The notes beneath the pieces were generated by a model. The model saw nothing but the letters and a program-made list of their open reading frames with translations. It was not told the DNA's origin and did not search any database. This document shows, one piece after another, positions 6,429-12,630 of a stretch of 12,630 nucleotides of DNA. Position 1 is the stretch's first letter; each line of letters starts with the position of its first letter. Made by a program: the position numbers and the translations under genes. Source of the stretch: JBBTCJ01 sp038043285 (lineage in GTDB: Bacteria > Planctomycetota > Phycisphaerae > UBA1845); assembly GCA_038043285.1 (NCBI GenBank), contig JBBTCJ010000043.1, positions 1 through 12,630 on the forward strand, in the 5' to 3' direction.

Positions 6429-6680
6429 TCAATCGTCAAGCCGACCGAGCAGCTCCCGCAGCGTGCGTTCATCCACATGGTGTCGGAAGACGTCCTTGCC
6501 ATTGACGTGCACGACGGGAATGTCATTGCGATAAGCGTCGAACCACTGCTCCTGACCCGGAGCGGAAATGTCCACGACCTCGGTCTCGAAACGGATCGCG
6601 CCCCGGACGCGCTCGATGACAAACCATGCGGCCTGGCAAAGCGTGCAGTCGGGTTTTGTGAAAAACGTGACGCGGATCAT
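6429..6680 (-). CDS. Glutaredoxin-like thioredoxin-fold protein (DUF836 type), 83 residues
   Basis: A small cytoplasmic redox protein. The N-terminal strand MIRVTFFTKPDC leads into the CxxC active site Cys12-Thr-Leu-Cys15, followed by a helix. A second strand EVVDIS (34-39) and the cis-proline motif NDIPVVHVNG (52-61, Pro55) complete the thioredoxin fold. Length and motif order fit the short glutaredoxin-family proteins that are often annotated only as glutaredoxin-like. The ATG at 6680 overlaps the stop of the upstream dehydrogenase gene as ATGA, which suggests translational coupling. An in-frame start at 6785 would add 35 arginine-rich residues inside the neighbouring gene and is rejected. 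Partner unknown. Confidence 0.85.
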   Translation of the reverse strand: MIRVTFFTKPDCTLCQAAWFVIERVRGAIRFETEVVDISAPGQEQWFDAYRNDIPVVHVNGKDVFRHHVDERTLRELLGRLDD

Positions 6681-7783
6681 GGCGGGGGGACAACGAGAGC
6701 CTTGACGACCTTGCCCGCGGCGACGGTTTCCAGGGTGGCGTTGACGTCGGACAGAGGGTAGCGGTCGAGGCGGAAGGACGACCATAGCGTTCTGGCACGC
6801 TGCGTCCGAAGCATCTCGACCGCGCGATGGAAGTGTGAGTAATCCGATCCCCAGCAGCCGCGCACGTCCAGATGCTTCTTGTTGAGGTCGAGGTGCGGAT
6901 TGAGTGGGGTGTCACCGTGATCTGTGTACTGGCCGACGACGACCACCTTGCCCGCGTCGCGCGTGCAGCGCATCGCCTGGGCGACGGCCGCGGGTGCGCC
7001 GGTGCATTCGATGGTGACGTCGGCGCCGCGTCCGCCAGTGCGATCAAGAACCCATTGCCGTCGCTGCGATTCGTCGCCGGACATAAAATTGAGCACGTCG
7101 TCGGCGCCGACGGAGCGGGCGCAAGACAGACGATCGTCCGGCGCGCCGATGCACAGCACTCGGGCCGCTCCGCGAAGGATCGCAAACGCGATCGCGGACA
7201 ATCCGACCGGTCCCGATCCGAGCACCAGTAGCGTGTCGGCAAGCTCCACGTCCGCACGTTGGACAGCATGGAGTGCTGTCGGCAGCGAGCAGCCGCCGGC
7301 CATGTACAATTCGCTGGATACACCGTCCATGCGGATGCAGCGCACGCCGGGCTTCAGATAAATGTACTGCGACCATCCGCCGGTGAGTCCGTCCGCGAGG
7401 CCATAGGTAATTCCGTAGACCTTTCGTTGTGGACATCGCGTCGATGCCTTGGCGACGAGGCAGAACCAACATTGGTGACACGTGCGGTGGACGTCGAGAA
7501 AGGTGACCCGGTCGCCCTCCGCAAACGGTCGCCCCTCCACGTCGAGCATGGTTCCACGGATGTTCTCGAGCGTTCCGACGGAAACGTGCCCGGGAATGAT
7601 GGGGTAGGGGACTCCGGCAAGTCGGCCGTCACGAAGGTGGACGTCGGTGCCGCACACCTCGCTCAGCTCGACCTTCAACAAGGCGGAATCCTGTTCGAGT
7701 TCCGGCAGCGGCAACTCGCGGAGTTCGACTGGTTTTCCGCCGCCCGGCATGACGGCGGCTTCGACTTTTCGCGGCTGGGCCAT
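6677..7783 (-). CDS. Zinc-dependent alcohol dehydrogenase-type oxidoreductase (MDR superfamily), 368 residues
   Basis: Cytoplasmic medium-chain dehydrogenase/reductase that should oxidise an alcohol or reduce a carbonyl with NAD(P). The catalytic zinc ligands appear as Cys44 (EVCGTDVH), His66 (IPGHVSVG) and Cys165 (AGGCSLPTA). The structural zinc lobe has Cys102, Cys105, Cys108 and Cys117. The Rossmann loop is LGSGPVG (188-194). Two points are odd. The usual GHE after the second catalytic ligand is GHV (Val67). The acidic residue that normally ends the second nucleotide-binding strand is absent (LCIGAPDDR), which could allow NADP. The start at 7783 puts KVEAAVMPGGG at the usual N-terminal strand, though no clear Shine-Dalgarno precedes it. 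It lies 114 bases after aspS on the same strand and overlaps the downstream glutaredoxin-like gene. The substrate cannot be inferred. Confidence 0.87.
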   Translation of the reverse strand: MAQPRKVEAAVMPGGGKPVELRELPLPELEQDSALLKVELSEVCGTDVHLRDGRLAGVPYPIIPGHVSVGTLENIRGTMLDVEGRPFAEGDRVTFLDVHRTCHQCWFCLVAKASTRCPQRKVYGITYGLADGLTGGWSQYIYLKPGVRCIRMDGVSSELYMAGGCSLPTALHAVQRADVELADTLLVLGSGPVGLSAIAFAILRGAARVLCIGAPDDRLSCARSVGADDVLNFMSGDESQRRQWVLDRTGGRGADVTIECTGAPAAVAQAMRCTRDAGKVVVVGQYTDHGDTPLNPHLDLNKKHLDVRGCWGSDYSHFHRAVEMLRTQRARTLWSSFRLDRYPLSDVNATLETVAAGKVVKALVVPPP

Positions 7784-7897
7784 GCCGGAACTCTACAAAG
7801 TTCCCGGGCAAGAGACCAATCGCTCCGGGGAGTAAACTCCCTGGCGACAGCCGCGCCTTCCGGGCGAGAACGTGAAGAAGAGATTGGGCAACACCCG

Positions 7898-9703
7898 TCA
7901 CTTCTTCGGCAGCGGCTTGATCATCAGGAACAGTTCGTCAAGCTGCTTCGGCGACACGGTTGACGGCGCGTTGGTCAGCGGACACACCGCCCGCTGGGTC
8001 TTGGGGAAAGCGATGATGTCGCGCAAGCTTTCCGACTTTGACAGCATCATCGCCCAGCGATCCAGTCCGAACGCGATTCCCCCATGCGGCGGCGCGCCGA
8101 AGCGCAAAGCGTCCAGCAGGAACTCGAACTTCTCCTTGGCTTCCTCGGAACTGATGCCCAACAAGCTGAACACCTTCCGCTGCACGTCTTGTCGATGAAT
8201 GCGGATGCTTCCGCCGGCCATCTCCGTACCGTTCAGCACGAGATCATAGGCCTTGTCGCGGACCCGACCGGGGTCCGTTTCCAGCATCGGCACGTCCTCG
8301 TCGAGCGGAGCGGTGAAGGGATGATGCGTACTGTTCCAGCGTTTCTCCTCCTCGTCCCAGACCAGCAATGGGAAATCGATCACCCATAGCAGGTTCCACC
8401 GGTCTTTCGGAATCACGCCGAGTAACTGCCCGAGACGAGTGCGCAGGTGGTGCAGGTACTTACAGACGTCGGCGAACTTGCCGGGCATGAAGAAGATCGT
8501 GTCGCCGACGTCCGCGCCGACCTGTTTGCATAGCGCCTCGGTCACCGGCTGAAGGTACTTGGCCACGCCGGTGGCGAGTTCGCGCCCCCCGGATCCTTGT
8601 TGCACCTTGACCAACGGCAGTCCCGCACCACCGATGCCGCGGATTTCCTCGGTGAGTCCGTCGGTGATCTTGCGCGTCAACTTGTCGCCGCCCCGGGCGA
8701 CGATGCACTTGACCACGCCGCCGCCGTCGATCAGGTCGCGGAAAACCTGAAAATCCACCTGCCTCATCAGCTCAGTGACGTCCTGCAACTCCAGGCCGAA
8801 CCGCGTATCGGGACGGTCGATTCCGAATCGCTCCATGGCCTCGTGCTCGGTCATCCGGGGGAAGGGCGCGGGCACGTCGATGCCCAAGGCCTCCTTGAAG
8901 ATGCGCTTCACGCAGCCCTCGACGACGTTCATGACGTCGTCGCGTTGCACGAACGCCATCTCCATGTCGAGTTGGGTGAACTCGGGTTGACGGTCCGCGC
9001 GCAAGTCCTCGTCCCGAAAGCAGCGTACGATTTGCGCGTAGCGGTCGAATCCGGCGATCATGAACAACTGCTTGAACAGCTGCGGTGACTGCGGCAGGGC
9101 GTAAAACGTCCCCGGCCGCACGCGCGAGGGAACGAGGTAGTCCCTCGCGCCTTCGGGCGTGGACTTCGTCAGAAACGGCGTCTCGATCTCGACGAACCCA
9201 TCGGCATGAAAAAACTCCCGGATCGCGCGGGCGATCGCGTGCCTCATGCGGAAGATCCCCTGCATCTCCGGTCTGCGAAGATGCAGGAATCGGTACTTGA
9301 GCAGCGTTTCCTCGGCGGTGTCGGTCCGCTCGTTGACCTGAAAGGGCAGCGGGTCGCATTGACTGAGCACGTCGAGCTGTTCGACGTCGACTTCGATCTC
9401 CCCGGTGACCAGCTTCGGATTGACGAACTCCCCTCGGCTGATGACCGTTCCGGACACGGCGATCACGTCCTCGTTATGAAGCGATCGTGCGGCCGAGTGC
9501 ACGTCGCCGCGGTCCGGGTTGAACCGAAGCTGGCTGAGTCCGGTGTGATCCCGAAGGTCCACAAAGGTCAGCCCGCCGTGGTCGCGGGTGGAGTTGACCC
9601 ACCCGGCGAGCACGACTTTCGTGCCCACGTCGGTTTTGCGAAGTTCACCGCAACGATGCGAACGTTTGTTGTACGGAACCACCACCGGAGAACTCCCACC
9701 CAT
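7898..9703 (-). CDS. aspS: Aspartyl-tRNA synthetase, bacterial type, 601 residues
   Basis: Class II synthetase that charges tRNA-Asp with aspartate. It has an N-terminal OB-fold anticodon-binding domain (about 15-115, with LAGWVNSTRDHGGLTFVDLR). Motif 1 ends at IETPFLT (invariant Pro176), followed by STPEGARDYLVPSR and QSPQLFKQLFM (205-215). Motif 2 is FRDEDLRADRQPEFTQLD (229-246). A bacterial GAD-type insertion follows, and motif 3 is FGLDRWAMML with Arg549. The length matches the family (about 580-600). I chose the ATG at 9703 because an extension to 9886 would be low-complexity upstream sequence. Only a weak GGTGA precedes it. His42 in STRDHGG sits where tRNA-Asp-only enzymes such as the E. 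coli one have leucine; histidine there is associated with non-discriminating enzymes that also charge tRNA-Asn. A candidate promoter lies about 70 bases upstream. Confidence 0.96.
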   Translation of the reverse strand: MGGSSPVVVPYNKRSHRCGELRKTDVGTKVVLAGWVNSTRDHGGLTFVDLRDHTGLSQLRFNPDRGDVHSAARSLHNEDVIAVSGTVISRGEFVNPKLVTGEIEVDVEQLDVLSQCDPLPFQVNERTDTAEETLLKYRFLHLRRPEMQGIFRMRHAIARAIREFFHADGFVEIETPFLTKSTPEGARDYLVPSRVRPGTFYALPQSPQLFKQLFMIAGFDRYAQIVRCFRDEDLRADRQPEFTQLDMEMAFVQRDDVMNVVEGCVKRIFKEALGIDVPAPFPRMTEHEAMERFGIDRPDTRFGLELQDVTELMRQVDFQVFRDLIDGGGVVKCIVARGGDKLTRKITDGLTEEIRGIGGAGLPLVKVQQGSGGRELATGVAKYLQPVTEALCKQVGADVGDTIFFMPGKFADVCKYLHHLRTRLGQLLGVIPKDRWNLLWVIDFPLLVWDEEEKRWNSTHHPFTAPLDEDVPMLETDPGRVRDKAYDLVLNGTEMAGGSIRIHRQDVQRKVFSLLGISSEEAKEKFEFLLDALRFGAPPHGGIAFGLDRWAMMLSKSESLRDIIAFPKTQRAVCPLTNAPSTVSPKQLDELFLMIKPLPKK

Positions 9704-9779
9704 TTGGCTGTCACCATCCCCGCTCGCCGGAGAGGGGCGGGCGTCGGGGTCGATGCCCCTGCGCGGGCGATGGGTCGAG

Positions 9780-9808
9780 GTTGTAGGCAAACCCAACCGG
9801 AAAATCAA
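9780..9808 (-). promoter_or_regulatory. Possible promoter of aspS
   Basis: On the minus strand TTGATT (9808-9803, 4 of 6), a 17-base spacer and TACAAC (9785-9780, 4 of 6). It predicts a leader of about 70 bases. That leader contains an AGGGGC/GCCCCT inverted repeat (9733-9738 with 9755-9760). No T-box or other known leader was recognised. Confidence 0.4.
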
Positions 9809-9972
9809 CGGCGCCTCCTGGACGGCGTCCACCGGCTGGGATCCTACGCGTCCCCGGGGCGGTGAGAACGTGGACTTGTGCGGCATGCCCGGATACCGTC
9901 GCTGGGGAGTCTTTGTCGCTGCGTGAGTTACTCCGGGCCGCCTCGACGGGTGGTTACTCGCGTTGGATCGCT

Positions 9973-10665
9973 ATGGCCGGCAACGCAAGAAGGCGGTTTG
10001 ACGTTCTTCTGGTCGATTTCTACGGCACGATCGCTGACGGAGATCGCGCCGCCGTGGAGGCCGCGTGCACCGCGATTGTCGAGACCTGCGAACTCCCGCT
10101 ATCTCCAGCGGATTTCGCGGTGATCTGGGGCGAGCGGTTCTTCGAGGTGGTGGCGGAGAGCAACCATGAAGCCTTTCGGACGCTCTGTCAGTGCGAACTG
10201 GTCAGCTTGCGCGAGACGCTTCGGCGGTTGGATCGCGACGTCGATCCCCAGCCCTTCGTGCAGGAACTCGAGGAATACTGGCGAAACCCGCCGGTTCATT
10301 CCGACGCCCTTGATTTCCTATCCAAGGTCAACCTGCCCGTTTGTTGCGTGTCGAACGCCGACACGGACGCCCTGAAAGCCGCCATCGCCCGACATGGCCT
10401 ACGCTTCGACGCGGTGATAACGTCCGAGAGTGTCCGGAGCTACAAGCCCGACGAGGTCATCTTCCGTAGCGCACTCGCCCGAATGGACGTCCAGGCTCAT
10501 CGGACCATCCACGTCGGCGATTCCCTGCACAGCGATGTCGGCGGGGCGAATAAGCTTGGCATATCGACGGCGTGGATCTGCCGGGATGGGAGAATCCACG
10601 ACATTGGTGACGCCTCACCCTCATGGACGGTTCGTTCGTTGGTCGATGTTTGTAATCTATTGTAG
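9973..10665 (+). CDS. HAD-superfamily hydrolase (subfamily I), 230 residues
   Basis: Cytoplasmic Rossmann-like hydrolase, phosphatase or dehalogenase type. Motif I is VDFYGTIADGD, with the nucleophile Asp15 and a tyrosine (Tyr17) where phosphatases carry the acid/base aspartate. Motif II is CVSNAD (125-130). Motif III is RSYKPDEVIF with Lys158. Motif IV is HVGDSLHSDVGGA, with Asp183 and Asp188. A helical cap of about 90 residues (25-115) lies between motifs I and II, as in subfamily I. The ATG at 9973 puts the motif I strand at residues 10-15. A GTG at 9862 would add 37 residues overlapping the aspS promoter region. The Shine-Dalgarno is weak and no promoter was identified. Motif I resembles L-2-haloacid dehalogenases (DAYGT), whereas motif IV is phosphatase-like, so the substrate class is uncertain. 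Confidence 0.88.
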   Translation: MAGNARRRFDVLLVDFYGTIADGDRAAVEAACTAIVETCELPLSPADFAVIWGERFFEVVAESNHEAFRTLCQCELVSLRETLRRLDRDVDPQPFVQELEEYWRNPPVHSDALDFLSKVNLPVCCVSNADTDALKAAIARHGLRFDAVITSESVRSYKPDEVIFRSALARMDVQAHRTIHVGDSLHSDVGGANKLGISTAWICRDGRIHDIGDASPSWTVRSLVDVCNLL

Positions 10666-10703
10666 AAACATTACTTGTGATCAGGTAAGGTGGCGGATTT
10701 TCT

Positions 10704-10732
10704 TTGACAGACACCTCGGACCGTCGTAAGGT
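10704..10732 (+). promoter_or_regulatory. Promoter of the secreted TPR-like protein gene
   Basis: A perfect TTGACA (10704-10709), a 17-base spacer and TAAGGT (10727-10732, with the key first, second and last bases of a -10). Transcription would start near 10739, about 77 bases before the ATG. Confidence 0.55.
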
Positions 10733-10804
10733 TGGGTGGAGCGGATTCAAGGCTCTGTGGCGCTGCCCGTTCGACAGCAGCAGGGCTCGGTGACCGTCCC
10801 CGTT

Positions 10805-10808
10805 GAGG
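10805..10808 (+). promoter_or_regulatory. Ribosome binding site of the secreted TPR-like protein gene
   Basis: GAGG, 7 bases before the ATG at 10816. With the signal peptide it supports this start over the internal in-frame ATG at 11041. Confidence 0.55.
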
Positions 10809-10815
10809 TGCTTCC

Positions 10816-12417
10816 ATGATCCATGGATTTCGACTTCTGCTTGTGATCGTTGCTTCACTGTCCGCTGCCCCGGCGCAGGTGGGCAGTGAGCCGCGGGATT
10901 CAGTTCGGTCCCGCAAGGATGCGCAGCGCCAACACGCCTCCGCGAGGACCGGCATGGTATCTCGATCGGCGGAGCCGGGTTCCCGGCGATCCAACCCCGG
11001 AGGTTTTCATGCTCAGGTTCCTCGCGCAGCACGCTCGTTGATGCGGAAGTCTCCGTCGATCGCGCCGACGGCAATGCGCCCGCCGCGGCCCTTGCCCTTC
11101 AGGGCGTTCTCAGCCCGCCCGACGTCTGCGTTGGCGGCGACGGCGGTCATTCAGGAGGAACGAGGAGGTCGTGGTGTCCAGAAGGCGCCGACTCGGGAAG
11201 CCGCTCCTCGCCCGGTGCGCGCGCAGGAGCCGACCGCGAACCGTCCGCAGCCGGCGAAACCAACGAATACGGAACGAGAGGTGCGGAAGGCGTCACCCGG
11301 GCGGGAGGTCCGCCCAAGGCAAACGGTGCCCGACCGTCCCATGAGCCGCACGCCGATCGAGCGTGTTCCGGGCCCAGCGCCCCAGCCGCACAAGGAACCC
11401 GCACCGGGTGTAAGCCCGACCCGGCCGCGGCCCTCCACCGGTCCAACTCCGCCACCGCGCCTTCACCAGCCCGACCCAGGGCATGACGCAGACGGCTTGA
11501 CGATCGTCCGGGGCGATAGCGGGTGGGCGGCCTCGGTACGCGACGGCGACCGCCACCTGACGCTGGGGTCGCGCGACGACGACTTTGCTCGTCGCTGGTA
11601 CGGGTCACCGAGTCGACATCACGTTTACCCATACCACGTCGGCCCGTATCGCAGGTGCTTCTCGCCCATTTATTGGCCCACGAATTACTACACGGTTCCG
11701 TGGTATGGATACACGTTTGCATCGGTCTACGTCCAGGAACCGTACGTCCGGTACGCCTATACGGATCCCGTTTATTATGCGGACAACACCTCCGTGCTCT
11801 ACGCGGACGGAATATCCACGGTGATTTACGGGAGCGAAACTGCGGGTTCGCCCGTTGATGCGTACTCCAACGGCGTTGCACCGGGTGCGACGCCTGGGAA
11901 TGAAGCTGCTTCATCGGGTGCGGCGACGTCATCCGGTGACTCGGGGTGGGGACCGGTCGTCGGGCCGGGGGTCGTCGCGTTCCAGGCCGGCCGCTATGAC
12001 GAGGCGCGTCGGGCGTTTTCCAGGGCGATGATCGAAGACGACCGTAACGGCTACGCGGCCATGCTGTATGCCTGGACGGATTTCGCCCTCGGCGAGTTCG
12101 AGTTGGCGGCGAATTCGATCCGTCGAGGCCTTTCTGCGACGCCTGAGCTGATCGACTTCCCGATCGACGTTCGAACGCTCTATTCCGACGTGCTTGCCTT
12201 GGAGGGGCAGCTTGCGCGGCTCCGAGATCAGGTGCTCGACCGCCCGGAGGATACGAACGCCAGGCTGGTATACGCGTATTTGCTGTATTCGCTTGGAGAG
12301 GCGACCGAGGCTGCCCGCTTGCTTGAACCGCGGGGCGACGCCCTGCCGGACGATGTGACGATCCTGCTTCTTCGCGATGCCGCGGTGCGCGCCGCCGGTT
12401 CAAAGATCGAGCGGTAG
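10816..12417 (+). CDS. Secreted protein with Pro/Arg-rich linker, Tyr-rich segment and C-terminal TPR-like helices, 533 residues
   Basis: No named family recognised. Residues 1-21 look like a signal peptide (MIHGFRLLLVIVASLSAAPAQ), so the protein is probably exported. Residues 22-225 are low complexity, rich in arginine, proline and alanine, and probably disordered. A short ordered stretch GLTIVRGDSGWAASVRDGD (227-245) precedes a segment with 17 tyrosines between 262 and 338 (for example YPYHVGPY, NYYTVPWYGYTF, VYYAD). A Gly/Ser-rich linker (about 345-380) leads to helical repeats: GVVAFQAGRYDEARRAFSRAM (385-405), AMLYAWTDFALGEFELAANSI (415-435) and ARLVYAYLLYSLGEATEAARLL (482-503). Each has the spacing of TPR motifs. 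Such architectures occur in planctomycete secreted proteins; a scaffold or envelope role is inference. Between about 10880 and 11160 other plus-strand frames show similar codon bias, so the exact N-terminal part is less certain than the C-terminal half. Confidence 0.78.
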   Translation: MIHGFRLLLVIVASLSAAPAQVGSEPRDSVRSRKDAQRQHASARTGMVSRSAEPGSRRSNPGGFHAQVPRAARSLMRKSPSIAPTAMRPPRPLPFRAFSARPTSALAATAVIQEERGGRGVQKAPTREAAPRPVRAQEPTANRPQPAKPTNTEREVRKASPGREVRPRQTVPDRPMSRTPIERVPGPAPQPHKEPAPGVSPTRPRPSTGPTPPPRLHQPDPGHDADGLTIVRGDSGWAASVRDGDRHLTLGSRDDDFARRWYGSPSRHHVYPYHVGPYRRCFSPIYWPTNYYTVPWYGYTFASVYVQEPYVRYAYTDPVYYADNTSVLYADGISTVIYGSETAGSPVDAYSNGVAPGATPGNEAASSGAATSSGDSGWGPVVGPGVVAFQAGRYDEARRAFSRAMIEDDRNGYAAMLYAWTDFALGEFELAANSIRRGLSATPELIDFPIDVRTLYSDVLALEGQLARLRDQVLDRPEDTNARLVYAYLLYSLGEATEAARLLEPRGDALPDDVTILLLRDAAVRAAGSKIER

Positions 12418-12630
12418 CATACGGTCTTTCGACGCCTCGAGCCTTTCCTACGCATGGCGATCGGAACGTTGCGGCCGGCACGCGGACGCGTCCCCGGGGA
12501 CCGCGCGGCCCGTCGGGGAGAATCGTCTTGCCCCGGCGAGTCGGGTTCGCCCGCGGGTTGATCCGCGCGATTGAGCCACTATACTGTCCCTCGCCAGCGT
12601 TGAGGTCCGCGCGGCTGCGCCGCGGCGCGA
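12418..12630. other. Non-coding right edge
   Basis: No supported gene in these 213 bases. It contains a perfect 12-base palindrome GTCCCCGGGGAC (12490-12501) within GC-rich sequence, which may help end transcription of the preceding gene, though no T run follows. It also contains the edge promoter given separately and a 6-base-pair hairpin CGCGGC-TGC-GCCGCG (12610-12624). Confidence 0.4.
12558..12585 (+). promoter_or_regulatory. Promoter-like signal pointing off the right edge
   Basis: TTGATC (12558-12563, 4 of 6), a 16-base spacer and TATACT (12580-12585, 5 of 6). It would drive a gene that begins beyond the window. Confidence 0.42.

Noticed and set aside
7787..7804. GGAACT/AGTTCC hairpin just upstream of the dehydrogenase start
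   Set aside because: Only 6 pairs, no T run, no matching copy elsewhere. Not enough to call a terminator or operator.
10999..11043. GGAGG, 10-codon frame from ATG 11009 and TGATG overlap with in-frame Met76 of the secreted protein
   Set aside because: It echoes the leader arrangement at 2418-2466, but it lies inside an open coding frame that has its own signal peptide and upstream Shine-Dalgarno. Taken as coincidence.
11147..12481. 444-codon minus-strand frame opposite the secreted protein gene
   Set aside because: Rich in Arg/Pro/Ser without domains. The plus strand has a promoter, a Shine-Dalgarno, a signal peptide and TPR-like helices.

Overview
The window is GC-rich bacterial chromosome, gene-dense and made of housekeeping and metabolic genes on both strands. 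The ClpC and AspRS sequences, the secreted tyrosine-rich TPR protein and the frequent weak ribosome binding sites suggest a planctomycete-like bacterium (Planctomycetota, perhaps Phycisphaerae). That placement is a judgement from family resemblance and was not tested by any search. I see no insertion sequence, transposase, integrase, CRISPR array or phage gene.

Layout. Positions 1-1946 (minus) hold the first 648 codons of clpC, the unfoldase of the Clp protease, which runs off the left edge. A 502-base gap (1962-2463) carries the clpC upstream region and a possible promoter for a 56-residue orphan protein (2464-2634, plus). That small unit looks self-contained: -35/-10 elements, a strong Shine-Dalgarno, a 10-codon leader frame that overlaps the small gene as TGATG, and a hairpin followed by a T-rich run. 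Next is a minus-strand pair, a periplasmic solute-binding protein (4250-5287) followed by a fused two-domain ABC permease (2760-4250), overlapping as TAATG. No ATPase gene accompanies them. Divergent from this pair are tRNA-Glu(TTC) (5508-5580) with its own promoter and a Sir2-family deacylase (5629-6381) directly behind it.

A hairpin separates the sirtuin from three minus-strand genes, read in the order aspS (aspartyl-tRNA synthetase, 7898-9703), a zinc alcohol dehydrogenase-type oxidoreductase (6677-7783) and a glutaredoxin-like protein (6429-6680). The last two overlap by four bases (ATGA) and are probably translated together. Divergent from aspS is a HAD-superfamily hydrolase (9973-10665). 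After it comes a secreted protein with a proline/arginine-rich linker, a tyrosine-rich segment and C-terminal TPR-like helices (10816-12417), preceded by a good promoter and Shine-Dalgarno. A promoter-like signal at the right edge points out of the window.

The genes do not form one obvious system. The best candidates for a second look are the small-protein unit with its leader frame, the ATPase-less transporter pair whose binding protein lacks the ferric-iron tyrosine pair, the HAD enzyme with mixed dehalogenase/phosphatase motifs, and an AspRS carrying the histidine associated with relaxed tRNA specificity.
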